In this document: positions 26,622-36,456 of the stretch, piece after piece
How positions within the stretch are numbered: the stretch's first letter is position 1
Layout: the number at the start of each line of letters is the position of its first letter
NCBI GenBank assembly: GCA_002295635.1
Contig: DBHK01000023.1
Location: 62,001-126,000, forward strand
DNA length: 64,000 nt
Source: UBA830 sp002295635
Lineage (GTDB): Bacteria; Pseudomonadota; Alphaproteobacteria; MPNO01; UBA830
Reading direction: 5' to 3'
The notes under the pieces: generated by a model
What the model was told of the DNA's origin: nothing
Database searches by the model: none
What the model saw: the letters and a program-made list of their open reading frames with translations, nothing else
Position numbers and translations under genes: made by a program

Positions 26622-27035
26622 ATGGATCCCGTTATTCAGAGTTTGCTCGCTGGCTTTCCTGTTTTGCTACTGCATTTTTCCGTAGCTATTGCAATGCTCG
26701 TGGTTGGTATCGTGATTTATCACTACGTAACCCCATACCACGAGTTACAGCTGGTACGCAGTGGAAATATCGCGGCAGCAATATCGATATCGGGAGCAAT
26801 AGCGGGTATGTCTATCCCGCTTGCGATCTGTATGGCTACCAGCGTCAGTGTATGGGATATCGTCATCTGGGGCTTTGTAGCACTGATGATTCAGTTGCTG
26901 GCCTATAGGATAGGCGACTTTCTTGTGAGAGACCTCCCTAGACGCATCGAGAATGGAGAAGTTGGAGCCGCAGTACTAGTGGTGGGTATCAAGCTCTCGG
27001 TTGCATTCATTAACGCCGCGGCTATCGCCGGATAG
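26622..27035 (+). CDS. DUF350 family membrane protein
   Basis: A 137-residue protein with four membrane helices (about 12-33, 50-70, 76-97 and 112-134) and the family's SGNIAAAISISGAIAGMSIPLA segment. DUF350 proteins have no established function. It is 50 bases upstream of a trypsin-like protease gene on the same strand, so the two may be co-expressed. Confidence 0.82.
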   Translation: MDPVIQSLLAGFPVLLLHFSVAIAMLVVGIVIYHYVTPYHELQLVRSGNIAAAISISGAIAGMSIPLAICMATSVSVWDIVIWGFVALMIQLLAYRIGDFLVRDLPRRIENGEVGAAVLVVGIKLSVAFINAAAIAG

Positions 27036-27085
27036 ATAGTGCGAAGTATTTTGGGATCCGTTAGATCTCGTAGCAGGAACAACCC

Positions 27086-27997
27086 ATGAAGCTACGAGAC
27101 TATATCGCGATTGGTGTCCTCATTGTAACGGCAATTCTCAGCGGAGCTATCAAAGATACCGATAACTTGGAGAGGGAATCTCCGCGCCGTCCAGATCCAC
27201 GCCAGTTTGGACCCGCCTCCGAGAATACACCAATTTCAGTATTACGTCTCAAACCCGAAAACCTACTCCCAGATGAATCTCCCCTCGATCCACGTATAGT
27301 TGTCAAAATTGAAAAGAAAAAGAGCACATCCACCGGTACAGCTTTCTCTATAGACGATTCAGGTGTCTGGATTACTGCCCATCATGTCACCTCGGGTTGC
27401 GATATGCTGGGGCTTCAGAATTCGAACAGCCAACTAGTTCGCGTCCACAATGTAACGGAGCGCCCTGATGCTGACATTAGTATCCTGCGCACAAAAGGAG
27501 GTGCACCCCGAATGAATGTAATCCGGCCCCAACTAAGGGTTGGCCAAGATGGGTATTCGTTTGGTTTCCCTCAGGGTACCCCGGGCGCTGTCTATGGCAA
27601 GGTTATTGGGCGTGGTCGGATGCTGACGCGGGGTCGTTATCGAAAAGACGAACCGGTGGTCGCTTGGATCCAAGTTCGCCGGATACCAGATATCGGTGCC
27701 GATCTTGCGGGAATTAGCGGTGGGCCCTGGGTAGATGCCGCCGGCGCAGTCATTGGCGTTCATGTTGCCGGATCTCCTCGCCGAGGACGTTCATATTCCA
27801 CTTCACCAAAAACTTTACTTGCTGCGATAAAGCAAAGTGAAATCGGTTCAACTAAGAATTTTTATAGTCAACCACCGAAAGCATCCTTGAACCCGCGCGG
27901 TTTTGCACGATATGGGGAATTTCTGCGACGAGAGAAAACTATCGCGAAGGTGGTATGTCTAGTTGGTAAAAAATGGCGTCCAAACACCGAGCGGTAG
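27086..27997 (+). CDS. Trypsin-like serine protease, membrane-anchored or secreted
   Basis: A 303-residue S1-fold protease. An N-terminal hydrophobic segment (about 7-21) is either a signal peptide or an anchor, followed by a proline/charged linker. The triad is H100 (WITAHHVTSG), D130 (DADISIL) and S211 (GISGGPWV). There is no PDZ domain, unlike DegP/HtrA; the C-terminal 60 residues are basic and unassigned. AGGA lies six bases before the ATG. It probably acts in the periplasm. Confidence 0.83.
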   Translation: MKLRDYIAIGVLIVTAILSGAIKDTDNLERESPRRPDPRQFGPASENTPISVLRLKPENLLPDESPLDPRIVVKIEKKKSTSTGTAFSIDDSGVWITAHHVTSGCDMLGLQNSNSQLVRVHNVTERPDADISILRTKGGAPRMNVIRPQLRVGQDGYSFGFPQGTPGAVYGKVIGRGRMLTRGRYRKDEPVVAWIQVRRIPDIGADLAGISGGPWVDAAGAVIGVHVAGSPRRGRSYSTSPKTLLAAIKQSEIGSTKNFYSQPPKASLNPRGFARYGEFLRREKTIAKVVCLVGKKWRPNTER

Positions 27998-28311
27998 GTC
28001 AAATCGAAAATTGAATCAGTAGTTTCGTTGATGGCGCTCTGTCTACGCGGGAAAGCACGTTTGGCGATAAGTGGTTGCTGCCGTCAGCCTAGCCTGTTTT
28101 GGGTCAAATCTCTCAGGATACTTTTAACAATTCCTCATCAACGGTTTTCCCAATGGAATCAATAAATCCGGTTCCTATATATCAATATTAATTCACTGTG
28201 GTTACCGACATACGGTGGGCGACGCGCCTTCTCTTATTCTTTTGCCCATTTCGGGCTGGCCGCCACCCGAATTATTGGGGCGTTGAAGTAACGAACAGAT
28301 TGGAAATAATA
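27998..28311. other. Intergenic region before the histidine phosphatase gene
   Basis: About 314 bases. The phosphatase frame extends back to a GTG at 28198, but that part reads unlike a secreted protein's N-terminus. No other gene, RNA or strong palindrome was recognised. Confidence 0.4.
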
Positions 28312-28896
28312 ATGCAAAACCACCTTTCGACATTTCTTGCATACACCCTCATTCTCATCGTGTTTTCATTCGCGCATAATGAGAGTAAAGCTGCCGAACC
28401 GAAGCAAGCGGTACCCTTATGGAAAGCGCTCAAATCAGGTACCGCATTTGCTCTAATCCGCCATGCTCTTGCTCCCGGAATTGGTGATCCAGAAAATTTT
28501 GTTCTAGGAAAATGTCGTACTCAGCGGAACCTTTCTTTTAAAGGCCGGCAGCAGGCGGCGAGGATAGGGAAAAGGTTTCGCGCCCACGGAATCAGACAAG
28601 CAAGGGTTTTCACAAGCGAATGGTGCCGTTGTCGCGAAACAGCGGAGTTACTGATGATTGGTAAAGTAGAACCGCTCCAAGAAATCAACTCGTTTTTTGA
28701 GACACCAGATAAGGCAGTGTCCCAGACTTACACATTTAAATTATGGCTAAATGCCTACCGGGGCAGTCGACCACTCGTTTTGGTGACCCACCAGGTCAAT
28801 ATCACCGCTTTGACCGGGATATTTCCGCGCTCAGGGGAAGTAGTCGTTGTTCAGCGGCAGTCAGACGGCGGGTTTTACGTCATGGGATCCTTATAG
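28312..28896 (+). CDS. Periplasmic histidine phosphatase family protein
   Basis: A 194-residue phosphoglycerate-mutase-like (histidine phosphatase) protein with a signal peptide ending near A28 (ESKAA|EP). The phosphorylated histidine is H51 in ALIRHALAPG, a SEWCRCRETAELL segment follows at about 102-114, and the second histidine is H160 in LVTHQVNITALTG. The ATG at 28312 has GGAA seven bases upstream and starts the signal peptide. It probably removes phosphate from a small molecule in the periplasm; substrate unknown. Confidence 0.82.
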   Translation: MQNHLSTFLAYTLILIVFSFAHNESKAAEPKQAVPLWKALKSGTAFALIRHALAPGIGDPENFVLGKCRTQRNLSFKGRQQAARIGKRFRAHGIRQARVFTSEWCRCRETAELLMIGKVEPLQEINSFFETPDKAVSQTYTFKLWLNAYRGSRPLVLVTHQVNITALTGIFPRSGEVVVVQRQSDGGFYVMGSL

Positions 28897-29051
28897 ATCC
28901 CAGCCCCGGATCGCCTCGCCGGTCATGTTATTTTGAGCAGTAAACCTGAACAGATAAATGTAGTGATGAGAGAATATATACATATCAATTACGCCTACTT
29001 CGATGTTTCTCTCAAAGGTGAACCTGATATCTCCAAATGGCGGAATGAAAG

Positions 29052-30266
29052 CTAACACTCCGGTAAGGGGTATTTTGCTACCTCTTTATATCGATCCGAT
29101 ATTGCTGCAAGCTCGACTGGATCGATAATATCCTCGATACGGCCGAAGGGTTCGCCGCCGGTCAGTTTTTCCACGGTCTCGATTATATAGTCCGGAGGCT
29201 GGCTGCGATTTGTTAGCACAATCTCATTCACACTGATAAGGCGCTGAGTTTGATATTCCGTCAACGCTACCCGAAGATCTGTCGTCTCCGCCAATAGATC
29301 GGCGAGGCATTCTGCGTCCAAGATCGCTTGTGCGCCTCCATTACCGCCGCGGGGATACATGGGATGGGCAGCATCACCCATCAGAGCCACCCGATTCCAT
29401 ACCCAGCGGTCGACTGGATCACGGTCGACCATTGGATATTCGAGAATAAACTCGGCGTCTACAATCAACCGGGGAATGTCTAGCCACTGGAAGGACCAGT
29501 TTTTAAATGGCTCAATGAAGTCTTCTATCCGCCCAGAAGTCGCCCAGTCATTCGGCTTATAGTCGGCGCGCACCTGTTCAGTATTCCAGTTGATCAACTG
29601 TGTACCATCATCAAACTGCTTTATCGGATAGATTACCATTTTTCCGGACTGGACCGTCCCGACACGCGTTACGCTGGCGCCAGTTAGAAATGGCCGCCGA
29701 CGAGTCACTCCTCGCCACATATTTATACCACCGAATTGCGGTGGACCCTCTTCCGAATAAAACTGTGCGCGAATGGCAGAATGGAAACCGTCGCAAGCGA
29801 TAGCGATGTCACCAATAACAGGGTTAGCTGTATCGAACCGGACTTTGACCCCGTCAGAATCCTGCTCTACCCCAATGCACTTGTGTCCGGTCCTGACAGC
29901 GTTCTGACCAAGGCGGTTCGCAACGGCGTCGAGAAGAATTTGATGAAGATCCGCACGATGGATAGAGAAGTGCGGGTATTCATAACCAGCGTGTAGTCCG
30001 CAGGGTTCAGAGAATATCAGCTGGCCATGCCGGTTGAAGTATGTAAATTCTCGTGCCTCAACACCATATGAATTCAATTTCTCTTGCAAGCCGAGGGAAG
30101 CCAGAATGCGGATCGCGTGCGGCAACATATTAATTCCGACACCTAGCGGCCGAAACTGAGGTGCCGCCTCAAAGATACAACTCCTTATTCCACGATGATG
30201 CAAGAGAAGTGCTAGCGTAAGCCCGCCTATACCACCGCCAACAATTATAATGTTTTTGGTCGACAA
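29052..30266 (-). CDS. FAD-dependent hydroxylase (salicylate hydroxylase-like)
   Basis: A class A flavin monooxygenase of about 404 residues. It has GGGIGG near residue 9 for FAD, an ACDGFHSAIR segment near 155 and RVALMGDAAHPMYPRGGNGG near 290, where the GD motif contacts the FAD ribityl chain. The AHPMYPRGGNG form matches salicylate and 6-hydroxynicotinate type hydroxylases. The preferred start is the TTG at 30266 with GGAG upstream, giving MSTKNIIIVGGGIGG; a TTG ten codons earlier is possible. It lies downstream of another oxygenase gene on the same strand. Confidence 0.83.
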   Translation of the reverse strand: MSTKNIIIVGGGIGGLTLALLLHHRGIRSCIFEAAPQFRPLGVGINMLPHAIRILASLGLQEKLNSYGVEAREFTYFNRHGQLIFSEPCGLHAGYEYPHFSIHRADLHQILLDAVANRLGQNAVRTGHKCIGVEQDSDGVKVRFDTANPVIGDIAIACDGFHSAIRAQFYSEEGPPQFGGINMWRGVTRRRPFLTGASVTRVGTVQSGKMVIYPIKQFDDGTQLINWNTEQVRADYKPNDWATSGRIEDFIEPFKNWSFQWLDIPRLIVDAEFILEYPMVDRDPVDRWVWNRVALMGDAAHPMYPRGGNGGAQAILDAECLADLLAETTDLRVALTEYQTQRLISVNEIVLTNRSQPPDYIIETVEKLTGGEPFGRIEDIIDPVELAAISDRYKEVAKYPLPEC

Positions 30267-30474
30267 ATCTTCGCTCCCATCAGTGGGCCTTCGCAAGGCG
30301 ACTATATCGGTCGCGCGATCTGATAATGTATTCCTAAAACCTTCTACAACTTCTTTAAAGTTACCTTAGATAATACCCTCGGACTCCTGCCTCTTGTGAC
30401 CAGCCCGCAAATAGCCTGATCTGTGACGCTCTGAACGAAGTTGTGGGCGACTACAAAAAAAACCGCCTTAAAAG

Positions 30475-31686
30475 TTAAAACTGCGCAGTTCCCGATGGAA
30501 GTCCGAGGAGCACACGTCCGTAAAGAGTCGAGCACATATCCCAGTTCATGCTGATGTGCTTTGATGCACTGTTAACGTCGCGCCAGTAGCGTTGGGTATT
30601 GCTATCATTCGACAGACCTGCACCGCCGACGCTCTCGTAAAGCAGATCTACGGCCCCGCGGGCCATTTTCACCGCGAAGCTGAGGTCGCCTTTATTTCTA
30701 GCTCTCTGGTTTAGGCTTAATTCGCGCCCCTCAGCCATAGTTTTCATGATTTCTTGACAATCACGCCTCACTAACATTTTAGCCGAATCAATTGCTGCCG
30801 AGGCCTCCGCTACGCGTACTTGAATAGTCGGAAATTCTGCCATGCTCTGAGGTTGACTTAACGCTGCGCCACGAGTTTTCCGTACACCGATCGCATCCCG
30901 GTATGTTTCAAGTGCCCCCTGAGCCATCCCCATCGCAGGCGCACACAAACACAGGGAAATCGCTGCAAAAAATGGGATACGCCAGAGTTCGTGTCCATTC
31001 ACAGCCGCCCCCGGCGGCTTGCCAGACAGCGCCTCATTTAAGGTAAGCATGCGATGTGATGGCACGAAAAGGTCATTGATTATAACATCGCTACTGCCAG
31101 TACCTATCAAGCCAACGACATCCCAGTTATCCTCAACCTGATACTCCGTCTTCGGTACAAGAATATATCCTTGTGTATAAGGTTCGGATTCGAAATCCTT
31201 GGCAATTTTTGCGCCAAGGATCATCCAATCGGCATTCAGAACACCCGAGCAATAGAGCCATTTTCCAGATATACGATATCCGCCATCAACCTCAACCGCG
31301 GTTCCACCCGGTGAATAGGAAGAAGCAGAAATTGCTTCCGGTGTATCGGCCCAAACCTCCGCTTGGGCCTGGTCGTCAAACATCCCGATCTGCCATTGAT
31401 GCTGGGCGGCGGTCGCATAAACCCATCCCGTAGAGCCGCAACCAGCACCGATTTCGGAAGCGCACCTTGCAAAGGTCCACAAATCCAGTTCGTAACCGCC
31501 GTAACGAGCCGGCTGAATGACTTTGTACAATCCCGCCGCTTTTAGCTCGGCAACGGTCTCATCGGAGACACGTCGATTGCATTCTGTCTCACGTTGACGA
31601 GCTCGCAAGGACGGTTTTATCGCTATTGCTCGAGCAACCAATTCATCAGGTTCGACAATACTGATATTGCCTTCGATAGTATCCAT
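30475..31686 (-). CDS. Flavin-dependent monooxygenase, HsaA/HpaB-C2 type (acyl-CoA dehydrogenase fold)
   Basis: A 403-residue protein with the acyl-CoA dehydrogenase fold but the sequence style of two-component aromatic hydroxylases such as HsaA and the Acinetobacter p-hydroxyphenylacetate hydroxylase C2: PARYGGYELDLWTFARCA, GCGSTGWVYATAAQHQW and YRISGKWLYCSGVLNADW. Such enzymes take reduced flavin from a separate reductase, and no reductase gene is in the window. The ATG at 31686 has AGGAG six bases upstream and is preferred over an earlier start at 31749. It may share a transcript with the FAD hydroxylase 208 bases downstream. Confidence 0.8.
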   Translation of the reverse strand: MDTIEGNISIVEPDELVARAIAIKPSLRARQRETECNRRVSDETVAELKAAGLYKVIQPARYGGYELDLWTFARCASEIGAGCGSTGWVYATAAQHQWQIGMFDDQAQAEVWADTPEAISASSYSPGGTAVEVDGGYRISGKWLYCSGVLNADWMILGAKIAKDFESEPYTQGYILVPKTEYQVEDNWDVVGLIGTGSSDVIINDLFVPSHRMLTLNEALSGKPPGAAVNGHELWRIPFFAAISLCLCAPAMGMAQGALETYRDAIGVRKTRGAALSQPQSMAEFPTIQVRVAEASAAIDSAKMLVRRDCQEIMKTMAEGRELSLNQRARNKGDLSFAVKMARGAVDLLYESVGGAGLSNDSNTQRYWRDVNSASKHISMNWDMCSTLYGRVLLGLPSGTAQF

Positions 31687-31761
31687 ATCATTCTCCTCCG
31701 CAGATGATGCGGCAACCTCAGTGCTCTGTCTAGATACTAGCAGGGCCACGTGACAGCCAAA

Positions 31762-32427
31762 TCATCGGGCAATGCGTGATTTAGCCAATACCCGAGCCCG
31801 CAACAACTGTGCTGGGGGTAAATAATTTTCAAGTGCTTCCCTCGCCTCACCAGCTCGGCCTATTTGTCGAGACTCAGCTGCGCGCAACCACGCCCAAGCC
31901 TCCGAGAGGTCTCTAGCCACACCTACACCGCGAATATAGAGAAATCCCAAGGCCAATTGAGAGGGACCAAAACCTCCAGTCGCAGCTACCCGATACCATT
32001 TAGCTGCCTCTTGTAGCGTTCCACCTGAATCTTTCGAGTTTTCTAGTATATAAGCAAGATTGTGTTGCGCTTCTGGCAAACCTTGGTCAGCCGCCCGACG
32101 ATACCACATAGTGGCTTTTTTCAGATCAAAGCCGGTACCTCTGCCAAGCTGGTAAGACATTGCAACCTTATATTGCGCCCGCGAATGCCCCTGAGCAGCA
32201 GCTTTGGAAAACCAATAGAGAGATTTTTCAATACTTCTGACGCGAGGAGTAGCGCCCTTTTCGTACAGCAACCCAAGGAAATACTGTGCTTTCATTGAGC
32301 CCCCGACAGCACTTCGTTCATACCAGGAAATAGCGTCGCCATAGGGAGAATCTTGCGCCGAAGCTATCGGCGTGGATATGCAAAAAATCAGGGATCCTAT
32401 TAGTGCCACAGGCAACGAGCTATACAT
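31762..32427 (-). CDS. Secreted Sel1-like repeat protein
   Basis: A 221-residue protein with a signal peptide cleaved after A24 (PIASA|QD), then about four Sel1-type tetratricopeptide-like repeats of 36 residues. Repeat cores include AQYFLGLLYEKG, AQYKVAMSYQLGRG, AQHNLAYILEN and SQLALGFLYIRGVGV. Such proteins scaffold protein contacts in the periplasm. It precedes the HsaA-type gene by 75 bases on the same strand; a functional link is not evident. Confidence 0.85.
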   Translation of the reverse strand: MYSSLPVALIGSLIFCISTPIASAQDSPYGDAISWYERSAVGGSMKAQYFLGLLYEKGATPRVRSIEKSLYWFSKAAAQGHSRAQYKVAMSYQLGRGTGFDLKKATMWYRRAADQGLPEAQHNLAYILENSKDSGGTLQEAAKWYRVAATGGFGPSQLALGFLYIRGVGVARDLSEAWAWLRAAESRQIGRAGEAREALENYLPPAQLLRARVLAKSRIAR

Positions 32428-32621
32428 TAGTTCACCAGAAAATATCCCTAACGAAAGGCTACCGCTAGGTCATCGAATCGTCATCGCACTAAAGATCAAA
32501 TATACTGGCGCATATTGGCTGGCTTATTCTTGTGCGAGTTCGTGGTATTCTCGTGCTAGGTAGCGCTCTTACAAAACTTAACAGTTTAAGCATAATGCTA
32601 CTATGCCATTTCAAAAATGAT

Positions 32622-34382
32622 TCATGCTTCAGACAGACAATCGAAAACATCACCACCCGCGGCGCCATTAACTATGTGATACTGATGCCAGAGAGCAAAG
32701 AATAGTAGGGTCCACGCAGCAAACGCCTCATGCTTTCTCGTAGATCTGAATACAGCCTCAACCGCGCTCGGCCTACACCGCTCAGCAACCCCTGCTTGGG
32801 ATGCAACAAGGGGACCTAGTCGCTCTCCCTGCGTTGAGATCCAATCGCCAACCGGAACGGTGAATCCTCTCTTGGAGGCAAAAGCGGCGGCTTCTGGTGC
32901 TGCTCCATCGAGCCATTTCCGGAGGATCCATTTCCCTTGGCCTTTTCGGATTTTTAGCCTGTCCGGCAGACAAAAAGCAGCGTTGGCGACCGCTGGATCA
33001 AGGAATGGTGTCCGTCCCTCCACCCCGTGCGCCATCAGACAACGATCTAGCTTGGCAAGTAGATCGTTACTCAGCCAATCAGCGCAATCAGTAGCCTGTG
33101 CCACCTGTAAGCGCGACCGCCCATCCCTTGCCGCAATCGTTTCGCTATCCGCAAATCCCTCTCGCCAACCTGAGGCCGGTATTTTCAGAATATTCAAACC
33201 GTCCATGGCGCCTCGCCGTCGCATCTCCCGCCCCCCAAACCAGATCGGCCGCATCACGTTGCGATAACGGCCGTAACCGCCAAAGATCTCGTCACCGCCC
33301 TCTCCAGATAGGACAACCTTGAAGGATTTTGATGCCTCTTGTGCCAGTTTCCAGGTTGGCAGTATGGCATAGTCAGCTACGGGTTCGTCCATTGCCGCGG
33401 CAATAGCTGGAAGTAGCGTCCAGAAATCGTGTGCACCGAAGGTTATCTCCTCATGATCCGCACCTAGTGAACCTGCGACCGTGCGGGCATGATTGCGTTC
33501 GTCTGTAGCGGCGGAACCAGTAAACCCCGCGGTAAACGCATGAACAGGACGGTCATTCAGTCGCGCCATTAAAGCAAGAATCGCCGAAGAATCTACTCCG
33601 CCGGATAAAAACATCGCATAGGGCACATCTGACCTCTGGTGCATTTCAACGCTATTAAGCAGCGCATCCTCCACCCGTTTTAAAGCAGGACGTTCTTCAA
33701 TATCGACCGGCCCCTTATCGGGTAATGCGTCCCGTCGACGACGTTCAACAATTCGACCGTTGGCAACCGCAATAGTCTCACCTGGCAGTACGCGTTGGAT
33801 ACCCATATAGGGTGTCTCCGCACCGGTTGTGAACTGAAGTTGCAGTAATTCGCTGATAGACCTCTCTCTTAATCTGCGCTCTCCAAATCCAGCGCGCAGC
33901 AATGCCTGCGGTTCAGATGCGAAAGCAAATCCGCCTGCCGACTGAGAAAAATAAAGTGGCTTTATACCAAACGGATCTCGCGATAGAATGAGCCGACGCT
34001 CCTTTGGATCGAATATCGCTAACGCGTACATTCCTCGCAAGGAATTAGCGAAGTCCAGACCGTATTTTCGGTAATAATATAGGATCGGTTCACAGTCGGA
34101 ATGTGTCGAAAAATCAGCGTCGATTAACTCACCCCTCAGCTCAATATAGTTATAGATCTCGCCGTTGGCGACCAACGCGGTGCCGTCAGGCATAAACAGT
34201 GGCTGCTCTCCGGTTTCGAGATCAATAATGGCAAGCCGTGTGTGAACCAGACCGGTGTCTCCTGATACCCAGACAGCATGTCCGTCCGGACCACGATGCG
34301 ATAAGGCCGCCCGCATACTGTCCAGCTTGCTAGCATCTGGGGTCGTTCGATCGACAGTCACTATCCCAGCAATGCCGCACAT
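32622..34382 (-). CDS. asnB: Asparagine synthase (glutamine-hydrolysing)
   Basis: A 586-residue two-domain enzyme. The N-terminal glutaminase has the C2 nucleophile (MCGIAGIV), R49 and NGE at 73-75. The synthetase domain has the ATP-binding SGGVDSS at 260-266. It would amidate aspartate, or in glycan loci a sugar carboxylate. Its ATG overlaps the stop of the upstream glycosyltransferase (TGATG), so it is the last gene of a coupled glycan operon, which favours a role in surface polysaccharide synthesis over general asparagine supply. Confidence 0.88.
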   Translation of the reverse strand: MCGIAGIVTVDRTTPDASKLDSMRAALSHRGPDGHAVWVSGDTGLVHTRLAIIDLETGEQPLFMPDGTALVANGEIYNYIELRGELIDADFSTHSDCEPILYYYRKYGLDFANSLRGMYALAIFDPKERRLILSRDPFGIKPLYFSQSAGGFAFASEPQALLRAGFGERRLRERSISELLQLQFTTGAETPYMGIQRVLPGETIAVANGRIVERRRRDALPDKGPVDIEERPALKRVEDALLNSVEMHQRSDVPYAMFLSGGVDSSAILALMARLNDRPVHAFTAGFTGSAATDERNHARTVAGSLGADHEEITFGAHDFWTLLPAIAAAMDEPVADYAILPTWKLAQEASKSFKVVLSGEGGDEIFGGYGRYRNVMRPIWFGGREMRRRGAMDGLNILKIPASGWREGFADSETIAARDGRSRLQVAQATDCADWLSNDLLAKLDRCLMAHGVEGRTPFLDPAVANAAFCLPDRLKIRKGQGKWILRKWLDGAAPEAAAFASKRGFTVPVGDWISTQGERLGPLVASQAGVAERCRPSAVEAVFRSTRKHEAFAAWTLLFFALWHQYHIVNGAAGGDVFDCLSEA

Positions 34383-35422
34383 CAGTCGGACACCTTATCA
34401 AAGAGCTCCAGAAACCTTTTGACTACCGATGCCTCGGTGAATTCTTCCTCAAATCGTTTATATCCTGCGGCGGCAAGACGAGTAGCAAGATCGCGATCAT
34501 CCGCAATACGGGATATCGCCGAGGCTAGTGCGCAGTCATCATCGATGGGCACAAGTAATCCGTCTTCACCATCTGTTATCAACCAGCCTGGTCCTTCTGA
34601 TGCAGTAGCCACTACGGGTAAATGCCCGGCCCACGCTTCAACTATGATATTGCCTAGTGGTTCTTTCCGAGAGGGGCAGACCAGAAAATCTGCTGTAGCT
34701 ATCAGATCGGCGATGTCTAAGCGCCACCCAAGAAAACGTACCCTCTGGGTAAGGTCAAGCTTTTGCACTAGCCGTTTCAGCTTATGTTCGTCCGGCCCTT
34801 CGCCTGCCACTAGCAAGTGGACACCCTCTGCATATGTCATCGCCTGCAGAAGAATATCAAACGCCTTATTTTGGTGAAGTCTACCCGCAGCAAGCATCAG
34901 GGGTGTATCTATCGGAATATTAAACTGACTCCGCGGAAGCATGAAACCCGGATCAGCATGGACAAAGTTAGGAACATAGTGCGCACGGTGTGACGGCCAG
35001 CCATTATCTGTGATATATTGGACAATATCCGGGGTATTGCCGATCAGGTGATCGCAATTTCTATAGTATTTTAGATCGTAGTAACCGCCCTGACGACCGA
35101 TCTGTATCGATTTTGAACGGGCCCGCAGACGGGCCCTTCCCGTCATCTCTGATGCGCGGTTCATCCAAGATAAGACAACATCTGGCTTTACTCTATCTAG
35201 TTCTTCAGCGAGTGACGACACAGTCCGGAAATCAAGTATTCTGCCGAAGGGTAGTTCTATCGGATTAACTCCGGAGCCTCGTAGCTGGGCATCTCTTGTA
35301 TGATTCGGTCGAATTACTACGGTTTGCTCAACACCGCGCGCTTGAAATGCAGAAGCTAAACGGACAAAAAATTCTTCCGCGCCTCCGATGGGCCCTCCAG
35401 CCATAGTCTGCATAATCTTCAT
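34382..35422 (-). CDS. Glycosyltransferase family 4 protein
   Basis: A 346-residue GT-B fold retaining glycosyltransferase. It has the N-terminal GGPIGGAEEFFVRLASAF acceptor-side loop, LMLAAGRLHQNKAFDILLQA at about 179-198, and the EX7E region CPSRKEPLGNIIVEAWA near 261-277 that binds the nucleotide sugar. It probably adds a sugar to lipopolysaccharide or another surface glycan at the cytoplasmic membrane. It overlaps both neighbours (four bases with the previous gene, one with asnB). Confidence 0.87.
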   Translation of the reverse strand: MKIMQTMAGGPIGGAEEFFVRLASAFQARGVEQTVVIRPNHTRDAQLRGSGVNPIELPFGRILDFRTVSSLAEELDRVKPDVVLSWMNRASEMTGRARLRARSKSIQIGRQGGYYDLKYYRNCDHLIGNTPDIVQYITDNGWPSHRAHYVPNFVHADPGFMLPRSQFNIPIDTPLMLAAGRLHQNKAFDILLQAMTYAEGVHLLVAGEGPDEHKLKRLVQKLDLTQRVRFLGWRLDIADLIATADFLVCPSRKEPLGNIIVEAWAGHLPVVATASEGPGWLITDGEDGLLVPIDDDCALASAISRIADDRDLATRLAAAGYKRFEEEFTEASVVKRFLELFDKVSD

Positions 35423-36456
35423 CGAGGTATTAGCTTTTCAAAGCCGGCGGCGGCATCGTCCCAAGTCCATCGGCGCTGTAGGTCGAGCGTCCTTTTCTGA
35501 AGATTACTCCAGAGGTTGTCATCGGTCAGTATATCACAACCCCGTCTCACAAAATCAAAATCATCGACAGCCACGAAACCCGTTTCTCCATTAATCACCC
35601 GCTCAGCAACACAGCCTATATCCTGAACAACAGCCGGAATGCCAACCGCCTGTGCTTCTCCTACGGCTAGGCAATAGGTCTCACCCGGATCTCCCCGGTA
35701 GAACATCGCTCGGAATCCGGAAAGCGTATCAGCAAGATCCGCCTTGGTCAGAGGATGGCGGACGAAGACACCTTGATCCACCATCCTGGCTGCGCGGTCG
35801 ATCACTGCATTCATCTCTCCTGCGCGCGCATCACCATGAGCGCCGTAGGTCTTTGGGCTAGAAAATACATGGAGCTCTGCGCCCGGCACTTTCGGACGAA
35901 TATGCGCACCCCACAAATCTAGCAGCCAATCGAGCGACCTTAGAGGGCTGGATGTGAAAGCCACATTTGGAGGCGGCGGATCGGACTGCGGTACTACCTT
36001 CATAAAAGCATCCGATATTCCGTAAGGGATTGTCAGCCGGCCGCCGACAGGCATCCACGTAGCCATCGTTGTCGCATGAAAATGGGAGGAAAACACCACC
36101 GTTGGCTTCCAACGGGCAAGTTTTCGCCAATAGCGCCACTTGTTCAGATACTGGGCGGGATTGTGGATCCAGAAAGCTCGAGACCGAGCATTCGGTACAA
36201 GCGGAATAAGCCTATCGCCACGATTAGCGATGTAAAGATCGGCAGAATCAGGTAGAATATTATCCAGAGGCTCCCACGAAACACCGTTACATTTCATTGA
36301 AGCTTCACATCTATTGTGAACGGTTACATCATGCCCCCGTTTCGCGAGCGCTTCCGCAAGCGAAATAAACGCTGTCTCTGCACCACCGAGCGGCCCGCGA
36401 GACAAGGTGTAGCCATCAAACTTGATGCCATCATCAGCCATTCGGACGACTGCCAC
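35419..36456 (-). CDS. Glycosyltransferase family 4-like protein
   Basis: A 345-residue GT-B fold protein. It shows GGAETAFISLAEALAKRGHDVTV near the N-terminus, SPLRSLDWLLDLWGAH in the middle and the nucleotide-sugar region GDPGETYCLAVGEAQAVGIPAV near residues 260-281. The best start is the GTG at 36456: GGAGG lies seven bases upstream and the GTG overlaps the stop of the preceding gene (TAGTG). A later ATG at 36441 lacks a good ribosome-binding site. Confidence 0.83.
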   Translation of the reverse strand: MAVVRMADDGIKFDGYTLSRGPLGGAETAFISLAEALAKRGHDVTVHNRCEASMKCNGVSWEPLDNILPDSADLYIANRGDRLIPLVPNARSRAFWIHNPAQYLNKWRYWRKLARWKPTVVFSSHFHATTMATWMPVGGRLTIPYGISDAFMKVVPQSDPPPPNVAFTSSPLRSLDWLLDLWGAHIRPKVPGAELHVFSSPKTYGAHGDARAGEMNAVIDRAARMVDQGVFVRHPLTKADLADTLSGFRAMFYRGDPGETYCLAVGEAQAVGIPAVVQDIGCVAERVINGETGFVAVDDFDFVRRGCDILTDDNLWSNLQKRTLDLQRRWTWDDAAAGFEKLIPR

